The translations under genes were made by a program, and so were the position numbers. From Bacteroidaceae bacterium (GTDB taxonomy: Bacteria; Bacteroidota; Bacteroidia; Bacteroidales; Bacteroidaceae), in NCBI GenBank assembly GCA_017617235.1, contig JAFZWQ010000001.1, positions 1 to 42,496 on the forward strand: DNA of 42,496 nt. Direction: 5' to 3'. The notes under the pieces were generated by a model that was not told where the DNA came from, did not search any database, and saw only the letters and a program-made list of their open reading frames with translations. The number at the start of each line of letters is the position of its first letter. Positions within the stretch are counted from its first letter, which is position 1. Shown here piece by piece: positions 16,386-25,155 of this stretch.

Positions 16386-18209
16386 CTTCTTGTTCCCATT
16401 AATATAGATACCGTTCGTGGGTTTTGCCACCTTTCGCCCCGTCAGGTCATAGACAGAATGTTCAATGTTCAATGGTGAATGTTCAATGGTTACAATTCCT
16501 GTGGCATCAACAATGTTGCCTTTGGCGGTATTGAAGACATGCATGCGTTTGCCGCCCAGTTTGCCATCGCGGTGTACGATGCCCACCAGATACAGATTGT
16601 CGATGTCCCAATTGGGGTCGAGCAGGGTCTGTAAGGTCTTCTCGAAGTCACCCTCTGCAAGAGGCATTCCTTCCAATGGGGTCAGGATTTCGCGGATGAC
16701 GTTCGGATGGGTGACATTTCCGTTATATTGTTCCTTTTCCTTCTCGTTCCAGAACAGCTGACTGTCGCTGTCCACATCGCGTTCCATCAGGTAAACGGTC
16801 AGTCGTGCCTGTTCTCCCTCGGGCAGAATGCCTTCGGCAATGTTACCCTCCACTTTAGCCGTCATGGTCTCGTTGTCTTCTGCCAGTTCGCCACCGATGG
16901 TCAACCCCACAAAGGTGGGAACCTTGGTTGCTGCGGCGAATGCGTTTTGGGCATCGGTTGCGTTAACCAAGACGTCGAACATCGGAGTCGGACTGAAGTT
17001 GTATTGGTAGCTGATGTTGTCAGTGGACATGGCGCGGTCTATGCTCATGGCGGGGATGCTCACTTTCGACGAGTCGCCGTCGCACAACAGCAGACTCAGT
17101 ACGGTGGCATCGTCGTCGCCCGTCATGAACTGGTCGTCCAGATGCTGACAGATGAAGGTGATTTTGCTGGCGTACTTCGTGACTGGTGTTTTAACGTAGT
17201 CGTCGTAGTAGCGGGCCGAGCGGTAGTTGTTTTCCGATTCGAAATATTCCACCAACGGACGGCGGGTGTATTGGCTGGCCACTTCTTTGGGCACTCCGAT
17301 AATGTTTACCGTACGTGTTACGGGATTGGCTACTTCCTTTTTATTAACTTTGGTAATGCTCAGTTCCACGTCGCCTGTATGGAAACAGTAGATGGGAGCC
17401 TTGAAAATGCTGCTGGTGGCGCCAACTGCTGCACTTACGGTGAACGATTTATGCCATGTTTCCTCGCCCTGACGGGATGTTAGCTCGATGCTGCTGATGG
17501 CTACCGAACCCATGTTCTTGATGCGCATCAGCAAATCGCCGGCTTCGCCTGTATACTGTACACCATCGTCCGTCAGCATGGTGATTGCCGGCACATAGTT
17601 GAATGTGCCCTTGGAATCCTTGATGATGAGTAGGATGGGCAATATGCCGCGTTCTTTCATATCTATCCACTTGGGATTTCCCTGTTCGTCATTATCGCCC
17701 TCTACCCACAGGTAACAACTGTTGGGTGTGTCGTGGGGGTACAACGTGGGAATGGCACATACGTCTTTCTTCAGGTTTGTGAAGAACCCCACCACCAACT
17801 GGTCCACATCTTCTGGAATCTCGTATTCCGTCAGGTTAATGGTGTTCCAGCCCGGATTTGCGTCGCTGTAGTTGTATTTCACTGTACCCTTGCCAGTGGT
17901 CAGGTCTTCGCTATTGAAATCCTTGCGCACAAATGCCTCGTAGGTTCCGCTTTGTGTCGAGGTGTCCCACCCCACACGCATTCCTGTGATGGTTCCACCC
18001 ACGTATGGGGTCAGCATTTCCTTGGTGAGCAGAATGGCACAGCCCACTTTGGCATTGTGGTCCAGGGACAGTCCATCGTATTCCCAAATTTGGTCATCGT
18101 ACTTCGCATAGCCCACATACACTTTGCCTGTGGTGCTTTGTGCCAAAGTTTGTAAACTGCCCGAAATCATCAGGGCTAACAAAAGGAAACAGGAGTAGAA
18201 TCTTTTCAT
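16365..18209 (-). CDS. Omp28-like exported protein lacking the CxxC motif
   Basis: 614-aa paralogue of the downstream protein, with a signal peptide (1-23, ending TLAQS) and a similar layout: an N-terminal domain on the VGYAKYDDQIWEYDGL side, an Ig-like middle part, and an Omp28 block starting RRPLVEYFESENNYRSA (317-332). Where the neighbour has CINC, this protein has NYRS, so the redox cysteines are absent. It ends YDLTGRKV...GIYINGNKKVVIRNS. The pre-tail linker VTIEHSPLNIEHS is encoded by a short repeat (16457-16491). First gene of the operon, with a strong promoter at 18248-18279. Confidence 0.78.
   Translation of the reverse strand: MKRFYSCFLLLALMISGSLQTLAQSTTGKVYVGYAKYDDQIWEYDGLSLDHNAKVGCAILLTKEMLTPYVGGTITGMRVGWDTSTQSGTYEAFVRKDFNSEDLTTGKGTVKYNYSDANPGWNTINLTEYEIPEDVDQLVVGFFTNLKKDVCAIPTLYPHDTPNSCYLWVEGDNDEQGNPKWIDMKERGILPILLIIKDSKGTFNYVPAITMLTDDGVQYTGEAGDLLMRIKNMGSVAISSIELTSRQGEETWHKSFTVSAAVGATSSIFKAPIYCFHTGDVELSITKVNKKEVANPVTRTVNIIGVPKEVASQYTRRPLVEYFESENNYRSARYYDDYVKTPVTKYASKITFICQHLDDQFMTGDDDATVLSLLLCDGDSSKVSIPAMSIDRAMSTDNISYQYNFSPTPMFDVLVNATDAQNAFAAATKVPTFVGLTIGGELAEDNETMTAKVEGNIAEGILPEGEQARLTVYLMERDVDSDSQLFWNEKEKEQYNGNVTHPNVIREILTPLEGMPLAEGDFEKTLQTLLDPNWDIDNLYLVGIVHRDGKLGGKRMHVFNTAKGNIVDATGIVTIEHSPLNIEHSVYDLTGRKVAKPTNGIYINGNKKVVIRNS
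16457..16491. repeat. TTCAATG tandem repeat in the pre-tail linker
   Basis: Units ATGTTCA, ATGTTCA, ATGGTGA, ATGTTCA, ATGG encode TIEHSPLNIEHS just before YDLTGR. The same unit recurs in the intergenic repeat at 30155. Confidence 0.7.
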
Positions 18210-18247
18210 ATCAGTTAGATTTAGGCAAATTTATTGTTCTTTCCTTG

Positions 18248-18279
18248 CAAAAATACGGGATTTAAGTCATATTTCCAAA
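18248..18279 (-). promoter_or_regulatory. Promoter of the Omp28-like/esterase operon
   Basis: Minus-strand TTTG (18276-18279), 20 bp, TATTTTTG (18248-18255), 38 bp before the first gene. Full consensus spacing. Confidence 0.75.
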
Positions 18280-18310
18280 CATAGGTCGCGATAAAATCAA
18301 AAAAAATGCG

Positions 18311-18318
18311 TAAGTTTG
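18311..18318 (+). promoter_or_regulatory. Candidate promoter of the alpha-galactosidase gene
   Basis: TAAGTTTG matches the -7 box. No TTTG lies 19-21 bp upstream, so it may need an activator or be weak. It lies 40 bp before the start. Confidence 0.45.
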
Positions 18319-18358
18319 TATCGTAGAATCCACATAATTAATAATGTATAAGGTAATC

Positions 18359-20560
18359 ATGAAAACAAGATTTGTGGCTTTGGCTCTGACCCTTGCCTTT
18401 GTTTCTAGCGCTTTTGCGCAGTCGAATCGCACCCATGTGCTCAGTTCAGAGAACACCTCTTTGGTAGTTACTACCAACGATGGCGGAACGGCTTATTATC
18501 AGTATTTTGGTCCGAAGATTCAGGACTCGGACATCAAGGGCTTCTTTGGTGTTAAGTCGAATTATACGGGCAACACGCTGCCTGCTTTTGGTATTCACTC
18601 TGCTGGCGAGAAGGCGTTGGCTGTAGAGATGCCAGACGGCAATATGAGTGTCGACCTGGGTATGGAGAGTGTAGAGCGCACTCGCGACGCTCAAGGCGAG
18701 GTGCTGGTGCTGACGTTCAAGGACAAGGTTAAAGACTATCCCCTCACCGTAAAGCAGTATTTCAAGAACTATGAGGGTACCGATGTGTTCTCGACTTGGA
18801 CGGAGATGACCAATGCCGGCCGTAAGGGCGAGATGACGTTGCTCACCTTTGCCAGTGCCGCTGTTCCCCTGACGCGCGAAGATAACTGGGTTACCCAGTT
18901 CCACGGTGGATGGGGCTCTGAGAGCTATATGAGCGAGGAATGTTTACCTAACGGACAGGTCGTGTTGTCCGATAAGGCCGGCCTGCGTAATGCCTTCGGT
19001 TCGAATGCCGGTTTCATGGTCTCTATCGGAGGAAAGGCTACGGAGAATCGTGGCGAAGTGTTTGGCGGCAACCTGATGTGGAGTGGTAATTACAAAACCC
19101 GCATTGTGGCCACGAACAACGGCCTTACGGTGTTCAGCGGAATCAACGAGGAAACTTCCACCTACCATCTGGCAGCTGGCGAAACGTTCCGAACTCCTGA
19201 ATTCGTAATGGCCTATTCTACCGAAGGCAAGGGTGGTGTCAGTCGTGCCTTCCACCGTTGGGCACGTAAGTATGCCCTGCATGCTGGCGACAAGTTGCGC
19301 GACATCCTGCTGAATAGCTGGGAAGGTGTTTACTTCAAGGTAAATCAGGAGGTGATGGACCAGATGATGGGCGATATTGCCAGCTTGGGTGGAGAACTCT
19401 TCGTGATGGACGACGGTTGGTTTGGTGACAAGTATCCACGCGATAACGACCATACCAGTCTGGGCGACTGGATGGTGGCCAAGGGCAAGCTGCCGCAGGG
19501 CATCAAAGGTCTGACGGATGCTGCCCGTAAACACGGCATCAAGTTCGGCATCTGGATTGAGCCCGAAATGGCCAACACCAAGAGCGAACTTTACGAGAAT
19601 CATCCCGATTGGGTGCTGCATCAGGACAATCGTCCCATCACAACGGGACGTGGCGGCACGCAGGTGGTACTCGACTTGTGTAATCCCAAGGTGCAGGACT
19701 TCGTATTTGGCATTACGGACAATCTGCTCAGCGAGAACCCCGAGATTGCCTACATCAAATGGGATTGCAACGCCGACATCATGAATTATGGTTCACCCTA
19801 TCTGCCAAAGAACCGCCAGAGCGAAATCTATATCCGCTATCACATGGGATTGCGCAACGTGCTCGAGCGCATTCGTGCCAAGTATCCTGATGTGGTCATT
19901 CAGGTTTGTGCCAGCGGTGGCGGACGTGTAACTTATGGTTTGCTGCCTTGGTTCGACGAGTTCTGGACCAGCGATAATACCGATGCCTACCAGCGTCTGT
20001 TCATCCAGTGGAGCGACAGTCACTTCTATCCCGCTATTGCTCAAGCTTCGCACGTCAGCGCTAGCCCCAATCACCAGACGGGACGTGTTGTTCCCCTCAA
20101 GTTCCGTTTCGATGTGGCTATGACGGGGCGCTTGGGAATGGAACTGCAACCCAAGAATATGACAGACGAGGAGAAGGCTTTTGCCAAACGTGCCGTTGCG
20201 GCCTACAAACAGATTCGTCCTGTGGTACAACTGGGCGACCAGTATCGTCTGCTTTCTCCCTACGATCGTGGTGCTGCAGCTGCTGTCATGTATGTGAATC
20301 CGGAAAAGACTCGTGCTGCTGTCTTTGCCTATCGCATCGATTATCTGCATGGACAACAACTACTGAAGTTGAAGCTCGACGGCATTGACGAGAATCGCAA
20401 CTACCGTATTAAGGACCTGACGCCGCAGGACGAAACGCGTCCCTGCAACCTCAATGGTCAGTTGGTTAGTGGTCGTATTCTGAAGCAGGCCGGTCTGAAT
20501 CTTTCCGGAGCCCTGGGTCGTCCTTGGACCAGTGTTTGTCTGGAACTCACCGCCGAATAA
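18359..20560 (+). CDS. Secreted GH36 alpha-galactosidase
   Basis: 733-aa enzyme that removes terminal alpha-1,6-galactose from raffinose-type sugars and galactomannan. The signal peptide is MKTRFVALALTLAFVSSAFA; this start was preferred to an ATG five codons earlier, which would precede it with MYKVI. Large beta-supersandwich N-domain to about 310, then the (beta/alpha)8 barrel: FVMDDGWFG, GIKFGIWIEPEM, YIKWDCN with the nucleophile Asp469, CASGGGR, and FWTSDNTDAYQR with the acid/base Asp539. All expected motifs are present, in normal order and length. It stands alone on the + strand and ends in a bidirectional terminator shared with araB. The gal operon further right could use the released galactose. 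Confidence 0.94.
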   Translation: MKTRFVALALTLAFVSSAFAQSNRTHVLSSENTSLVVTTNDGGTAYYQYFGPKIQDSDIKGFFGVKSNYTGNTLPAFGIHSAGEKALAVEMPDGNMSVDLGMESVERTRDAQGEVLVLTFKDKVKDYPLTVKQYFKNYEGTDVFSTWTEMTNAGRKGEMTLLTFASAAVPLTREDNWVTQFHGGWGSESYMSEECLPNGQVVLSDKAGLRNAFGSNAGFMVSIGGKATENRGEVFGGNLMWSGNYKTRIVATNNGLTVFSGINEETSTYHLAAGETFRTPEFVMAYSTEGKGGVSRAFHRWARKYALHAGDKLRDILLNSWEGVYFKVNQEVMDQMMGDIASLGGELFVMDDGWFGDKYPRDNDHTSLGDWMVAKGKLPQGIKGLTDAARKHGIKFGIWIEPEMANTKSELYENHPDWVLHQDNRPITTGRGGTQVVLDLCNPKVQDFVFGITDNLLSENPEIAYIKWDCNADIMNYGSPYLPKNRQSEIYIRYHMGLRNVLERIRAKYPDVVIQVCASGGGRVTYGLLPWFDEFWTSDNTDAYQRLFIQWSDSHFYPAIAQASHVSASPNHQTGRVVPLKFRFDVAMTGRLGMELQPKNMTDEEKAFAKRAVAAYKQIRPVVQLGDQYRLLSPYDRGAAAAVMYVNPEKTRAAVFAYRIDYLHGQQLLKLKLDGIDENRNYRIKDLTPQDETRPCNLNGQLVSGRILKQAGLNLSGALGRPWTSVCLELTAE

Positions 20561-20582
20561 TACGACGAACATAGCTGAACGA

Positions 20583-20616
20583 AAAAGCCGCTGTCCTGTT
20601 ACGGATAGCGGCTTTT
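20583..20616. terminator. Bidirectional terminator between alpha-galactosidase and araB
   Basis: Perfect 10-bp stem AAAAGCCGCT/AGCGGCTTTT with inner GTCC/GGAT, A-run on one side and T-run on the other. It serves both converging transcripts. Confidence 0.85.
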
Positions 20617-20650
20617 CCTTATCTATGCGCCAATTGCGCAGAACCGATGT

Positions 20651-22240
20651 TTACTTGCACTCGGTGGCTTTCTGCTCTACGGGCAGGCAGCGCTTGTAGT
20701 TTTCGATGTAGCGGTTGAAACCTGCTACGTCTTCGGGTGTCGGACGAACCTCTACGCCTGTGTTGCCAGCGAAGACAACTTGGTCGAGATAATCTGCCAG
20801 AGAGAGGTTGTCGTGATTGTTCACCACGTAGGCTGCCAGCAGGGCAATACCCCATGCACCACCTTCGCCAGCAGTTTCCATCACAGAGATGGGGCTGTTC
20901 AGGGCGGCAGCCAACATGCGCTGACCCACTTCGGGCGTGGTGAAGTAACCACCGTGACCCATGATGCGGTCTACGCGTACACGCTCCTCATTGAACAGGA
21001 TGTCGTTACCCAACTTCAGCACGCCGATGGCGCCATAGAGGTGGGCACGCATAAAGTTGGCGAGGTTGAACTTGTCGGTAGCCGAGCGTACGAACAAAGG
21101 ACGTCCGTCCATCAGTCCGGCAACGGGCTCGCCCGAGAAGTAGTTGTACGAGACAATGCCGCCGCAGTCGGGATCGCCCTTGGCTGCAATGTTGAACAGG
21201 GTGGTGTACAGCTCGTTGGTGCTCTGTTTGATGCCCAGCAGCTGCTGATACTCCTTGAAGATGTTCACCCAGGCATTGATGTCGCTGGTGCAGTTGTTGC
21301 AATGTACCATAGCCACCAGAGAACCGTCGGGTGTAGTCACCATGTCAATCATCTCGTAAGGCTTCGACAGTTCCTTCTCCAGCACAATCATCGAGAACGA
21401 AGAAGTACCGGCAGAAACATTACCTGTGCGCTGACGTACGGCGTTTGTGGCAACCATACCCGTGCCAGCATCGCCTTCGGGAGGACAAACGGGGATACCG
21501 GGTTTCAGATGTCCGCTCACGTCCAGCTTCTGTGCACCTTCGGGAGTCAGGAAACCAGCATTCTCGCCTGCATTCAGCGATTTGGGCAGAATGTCGAGCA
21601 GCTTCCACGAGAAACCTCTGGGGGCAATCAGCTCGTCGAACTTGCGTACCATTTCGGCATCGTAAGTCTTCGTCTTGGGGTCAACGGGAATCATACCTGA
21701 TGCATCGCCTACACCCAGTACGAACTGACCTGTAACCTGCCAATGAACATAGCCGGCCAGCGTGGTCAGATACTTGATGTTGGGCACATGCTCCTCGTTG
21801 TCCAGGATAGCCTCGTAGATGTGGCTGATACTCCAGCGCAAGGGGATGTTGTAGTTGAACAACTCGCTCAACTCGGCAGCAGCCTTACCTGTGTTCGTAT
21901 TGCGCCATGTGCGGAAGGGCACCAGTATCTCCTGACGTTCGTTGAAGGCCATATAGCCGTGCATCATGGCCGAGAAGCCGATGGCGGCAAGGCTTTCAAT
22001 CTCGCAGTCGTACTCTTTCAATACGTTCTTTCTGAGGTCGGCATAGCAATCCTGCAGACCGTACCAGATGGCCTCGGTGCTGTAGGTCCACAAACCGTCC
22101 ACCAACTGGTTCTCCCAGGTGTGGCTTCCCTGTGCTATGGGCTTGTTCTCGGGGTCGATGAGAACGGCCTTGATGCGGGTCGAACCAAACTCAATACCGA
22201 GAATGGCCTTACCGGCTTCAATAACTTGTTTTGCAGTCAT
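20651..22240 (-). CDS. araB: FGGY-family carbohydrate kinase, probable L-ribulokinase
   Basis: 529-aa FGGY kinase. N-terminal phosphate loop ILGIEFGSTRIKAVLID (13-29), substrate region GFSAMMHGYMAF, then CPPEGDAGTGMVATNAV and GNVSAGTSSF, and the C-terminal ATP-binding MGHGGYFTTPEVGQ and ETAGEGGAWGIALLAAY. On sequence alone it could be read as xylulokinase-like. The start lies 1 bp after the araA stop in an araD-araA-araB operon, which makes L-ribulose the likely substrate (ribulose to ribulose-5-phosphate). It is the last gene of the operon and ends in a strong terminator. Confidence 0.88.
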   Translation of the reverse strand: MTAKQVIEAGKAILGIEFGSTRIKAVLIDPENKPIAQGSHTWENQLVDGLWTYSTEAIWYGLQDCYADLRKNVLKEYDCEIESLAAIGFSAMMHGYMAFNERQEILVPFRTWRNTNTGKAAAELSELFNYNIPLRWSISHIYEAILDNEEHVPNIKYLTTLAGYVHWQVTGQFVLGVGDASGMIPVDPKTKTYDAEMVRKFDELIAPRGFSWKLLDILPKSLNAGENAGFLTPEGAQKLDVSGHLKPGIPVCPPEGDAGTGMVATNAVRQRTGNVSAGTSSFSMIVLEKELSKPYEMIDMVTTPDGSLVAMVHCNNCTSDINAWVNIFKEYQQLLGIKQSTNELYTTLFNIAAKGDPDCGGIVSYNYFSGEPVAGLMDGRPLFVRSATDKFNLANFMRAHLYGAIGVLKLGNDILFNEERVRVDRIMGHGGYFTTPEVGQRMLAAALNSPISVMETAGEGGAWGIALLAAYVVNNHDNLSLADYLDQVVFAGNTGVEVRPTPEDVAGFNRYIENYKRCLPVEQKATECK

Positions 22241-22241
22241 A

Positions 22242-23774
22242 TTACTTCAGGGCTTTGTTCAGCATGTAGTACATCTCGTTGTTCTGCAGCTGCTGCTTGA
22301 ACTCGTAGGTCTTCGTCTCCTTGTTAATCTTGACATACTCGATGCCAACCATCTCGGCGAAGTCTTCCCAGTACTCCTCGGTGATGTCGTAGGAGAAGGC
22401 GCTGTGGTGAGTACCACCTGCCAGAATCCATGCGCCGGCACCAATCTCGAACGTGGGCTGGGGAACCCAGAGGGCAGATGCAACGGGCAGGTGAGGCATG
22501 GGCTTCGGCTCGATGCACTCAACCTCCTGAGAAATCAGACGGAAGCGGTTGCCGAGGTCAACAACGGTAGCCTTGATACCACGACCGGTCTTCGAGGTGA
22601 AGACGAGACGGGCGGTCTGCTGCTTGCGGATACCGATACCCAGGAAGTGAACCTCCAACTTGGGCTTGTCGCTGGCAATCAGCGGGCAAATCTCCAACAT
22701 GTGGCTCTGCAGGCAAGACGACTGACTGCCGGCGAAGTTGAGGGTGTAGTCCTCGAGGAACGAGCAACCCGTGGGCATACCCTGCTGGATAACCCACAGG
22801 GTGCGATACAGACATGCGGTCTTCCAGTCACCTTCGGCACCGAAACCGTAACCTTCTTCCATCAGACGCTGAGAAGCGAGACCGGGAATCTGGTCGAAAC
22901 CGAGGAAGTTGGGGTCGTCGATATCAGCACCACCCAGGTCGTCGAAGTTGGTGGTGAAGGCGGTAGCACCCTCATCCTTCAGTACGCGACGCAGGGCGAT
23001 TTCAGCCTTGGCTGCGTTGTGAACCTTCTCCCAATATACCTTTTCGCCGCTCTCGTCAATCTTGATGGTGTACAACTTCTTGTACTCCTCAACGAGGTCG
23101 TCTGCCTCCTTGTCGGTAACCTGCTTGAAGTACTCCATCAGACTGCTAACGGGATAGTAGTCAACATGATAACCCATGCGCTGCTCGAACTCTACGCGGT
23201 CGCCATCGGTAACGGCCACGTTGTTCATGTTCATACCGAACATCAAGCAACGAACGTTGTGTGCATCGGCAACACCGGCAGCAACGCGAGCCCAAACGGC
23301 AATCTTCTTCTGAACGTCGGCTTCCTTCCAGTAACCGCAAACCACCTTGCGGGCTACACGCATACGAGTGCAGATGTGTCCGAACTCGATGTCGCCGTGA
23401 GCACTCTGGTTCAGGTTCATGAAGTCCATGTCGATGGTGTCCCAGGGAATCTCGGCGTTGTACTGGGTGTGGAAGTGGAGGAGGGGCTTCTGCAACTGCT
23501 GCAAGCCCTTGATCCACATCTTTGCGGGCGAGAAGGTGTGCATCCAGGTGATGATACCTACGCACTTCTCGTCGTTGTTGGCAGCCAGCATCACCTGCTC
23601 TACTTCCTTCGAGCTGTTGGCAGTGCCCTTATATACAATCTTCACGGGGATGTTGCCGCTGTTGTTCAGTCCTTCAACCATCTCCTTCGAGTGAGCGTCA
23701 ACTGCGATGACTGCGTCACCTCCATAGAGCAACTGTGCACCAGTTACCCACCAAATCTCTAAATTTTCAAACAT
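22242..23774 (-). CDS. araA: L-arabinose isomerase
   Basis: 510-aa AraA that converts L-arabinose to L-ribulose in the cytoplasm. The active-site residues match E. coli AraA: Glu307 (MEEGYGFGAEGDWKT), Glu341 (FLEDYTLNF), His358 (SHMLEICPLIA), and the His pair at 456-457 (GGTHHSAFS). The N-terminal start MFENLEIWWVTGAQ is the family norm. The length is standard. Co-transcribed with araD upstream, across a GC-rich element at 23779-23903, and with araB downstream. Confidence 0.97.
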   Translation of the reverse strand: MFENLEIWWVTGAQLLYGGDAVIAVDAHSKEMVEGLNNSGNIPVKIVYKGTANSSKEVEQVMLAANNDEKCVGIITWMHTFSPAKMWIKGLQQLQKPLLHFHTQYNAEIPWDTIDMDFMNLNQSAHGDIEFGHICTRMRVARKVVCGYWKEADVQKKIAVWARVAAGVADAHNVRCLMFGMNMNNVAVTDGDRVEFEQRMGYHVDYYPVSSLMEYFKQVTDKEADDLVEEYKKLYTIKIDESGEKVYWEKVHNAAKAEIALRRVLKDEGATAFTTNFDDLGGADIDDPNFLGFDQIPGLASQRLMEEGYGFGAEGDWKTACLYRTLWVIQQGMPTGCSFLEDYTLNFAGSQSSCLQSHMLEICPLIASDKPKLEVHFLGIGIRKQQTARLVFTSKTGRGIKATVVDLGNRFRLISQEVECIEPKPMPHLPVASALWVPQPTFEIGAGAWILAGGTHHSAFSYDITEEYWEDFAEMVGIEYVKINKETKTYEFKQQLQNNEMYYMLNKALK

Positions 23775-23778
23775 AATT

Positions 23779-23903
23779 CAGCCCCCCTCTTATCCCCCGA
23801 GGGGGAAGACCAAACAGGGGCAATGGGTCTTTGTTAGTAATGTAATATTTAATTATCTATTTTGATTCACCCTTCTCCTCCCCTCGGGGAGGTTGGGAGG
23901 GGG
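23779..23903. mobile_element. GC-rich inverted-arm intergenic element, copy 1
   Basis: Fills the araD-araA gap. Left arm 23779-23811 (CAGCCCCCCTC ... CCCCCGAGGGGG ...) and right arm 23869-23903 (... CCCCTCGGGGAGG ...) are imperfect inverted copies, each holding its own palindrome, around about 57 AT-rich bp. The first 34 nt are identical to copy 2 (26885-26918). It has no coding capacity. Confidence 0.7.
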
Positions 23904-24608
23904 TTACTTCTTCTTTTGGCCATAATAAGCGTTGGGGCCGTGCTTACGCATGTAGTGCTTCTCGATGAGCAGGGGATTCATCGTGAGGTTGGGGTTCACG
24001 CTGAAGGCTACGAAGGCCATCTTGGCACATTGCTCCATCACTTTGGCGTTATAGACGGCGTTGTCGGGAGAGGTGCCCCACGAGAACGGACCGTGGTTCT
24101 TGACGAGAACGGCGGGCGTGTGGTCGGGGTTAATCTTGCGGATGTTCAGAATTTCGTCCACGATGACATTACCTGTTTCCAGTTCGTACTGACCTTTCAC
24201 CTCGGCTTCCGTCATATCGCGCGTGCACGGGATTTCCTTATAGAAATAGTCGGCATGCGTGGTACCGATGTTGGGGATGTCGCGTCCGGCCTGAGCAAAT
24301 GCTGTGGCGTAGGTGCTGTGGGTGTGAACCACACCCTGGATGTTGGGGAACGCCTTGTAGAGTACGAGGTGCGTTGGGGTGTCGCTTGAGGGGTTCAGGT
24401 CGCCCTCGACCACCTTTCCTGTCTCCAGGTCTACAACTACCATATCGCTGGCCTTCATTTCGTCGTAGCTGACGCCACTGGGCTTAATCACTACAAGGCC
24501 CTTCTCGCGGTCGATACCGCTCACATTGCCCCAAGTGAATATCACCAGGCCTTGCTTCACAAGGTCCAAATTGGCCTTAAATACTTTTTGTTTTAATTCT
24601 TCTAACAT
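23904..24608 (-). CDS. araD: L-ribulose-5-phosphate 4-epimerase
   Basis: 234-aa class II aldolase-like epimerase giving D-xylulose-5-phosphate. The start [14 protein letters not shown] aligns with E. coli AraD, and upstream ATGs belong to the repeat element leader. Zinc ligands His95, His97 (GVVHTHSTY) and His172 (KNHGPF) are present, with Asp76 (SSDTP) and Asp120 (TTHADYF) at the same positions as the E. coli active-site residues. It follows the GxxExxY gene, and its leader lies inside the right part of that element. The 15 nt before its start are nearly identical to those before xylE. Confidence 0.95.
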   Translation of the reverse strand: MLEELKQKVFKANLDLVKQGLVIFTWGNVSGIDREKGLVVIKPSGVSYDEMKASDMVVVDLETGKVVEGDLNPSSDTPTHLVLYKAFPNIQGVVHTHSTYATAFAQAGRDIPNIGTTHADYFYKEIPCTRDMTEAEVKGQYELETGNVIVDEILNIRKINPDHTPAVLVKNHGPFSWGTSPDNAVYNAKVMEQCAKMAFVAFSVNPNLTMNPLLIEKHYMRKHGPNAYYGQKKK

Positions 24609-25150
24609 AATCATTTCATGCTTATGCACAGAGAGCGCAGAGAGGACAGAGCACGCAGAGGTTTATACCTTACAGGATTTGTGTTATCCGTTTAATTTTC
24701 GTTTAACTCCGTCTATCAGGCGAGGCACATTAAAGTTAATCAGGAGGCCGAGATTCTTATTCGTCAGTTTCAAGTATGTCATGAGTTGGTGTTCACCGAT
24801 GTTTTGCATCCAATTTACGGATTTCAACTCTAATATAATCTCATTTTCGATGAGAAGGTCAATAACAAAATACTTGTCAGTCAGTTTCCCTTTATAATAA
24901 AGTGGTAATCGTACTTGTTTCTGAACTTTTAAGTTTCTTTGTTCCAGTTCTTCAATCAGACAGACTTCATAGACAGACTCAAGCAAACCTGGCCCTAAGA
25001 ACTTGTGAACCTCAATTGCGGCTCCTATAATGGCCTCCGATATCTTATTCAGTTGTTCTAATCTCTCTTCAGGAATCATGCCTCTCTCTCTGTCGCTCTT
25101 TAATCTCTCTGTCTCTGTGACCTCTGTCTTCTCTGTGCTCTCTGTGCTTA
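24609..25150. mobile_element. 9-nt-repeat element carrying a GxxExxY gene (filled copy)
   Basis: Arms of 9-nt units ending ACAGAG (or CTCTGT on the other strand) in opposite orientation: 24609-24688 and 25096-25150. By hand alignment without gaps, the first arm matches 28472-28551 at 69 of 80 positions and the second matches 28564-28618 at 52 of 55. Between the arms are 407 bp holding the GxxExxY gene; in the other copy there are 12 bp. The element sits between the SSS symporter gene and araD in the arabinose operon. The mobile nature is inferred from this filled/empty pair. Confidence 0.75.
24684..25079 (-). CDS. GxxExxY family protein (PD-(D/E)XK nuclease-like)
   Basis: 131-aa protein. The family motif Gly31-LL-Glu34-SV-Tyr37 lies in LGPGLLESVYEVCL. 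A PD-(D/E)XK-like core follows: YFVIDLLIENEIILELKS with Asp74, Glu84 and Lys86, then Gln98 in EHQLMTYLKL, and the usual end LGLLINFNVPRLIDGVKR. The family is common in Bacteroidetes and other phyla, often in many copies, and its function is unknown. Here it lies inside an arabinose operon with which it has no metabolic link, between inverted 9-nt repeat arms, and its stop codon is at the arm edge. A nuclease acting on the element's own DNA or RNA is possible but unproven. Confidence 0.88.
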   Translation of the reverse strand: MIPEERLEQLNKISEAIIGAAIEVHKFLGPGLLESVYEVCLIEELEQRNLKVQKQVRLPLYYKGKLTDKYFVIDLLIENEIILELKSVNWMQNIGEHQLMTYLKLTNKNLGLLINFNVPRLIDGVKRKLNG

Positions 25151-25155
25151 ATTAA

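Noticed and set aside
22119-23762. 547-codon + strand ORF
   Set aside because: Antisense of araA; long only because of codon bias in the real gene.
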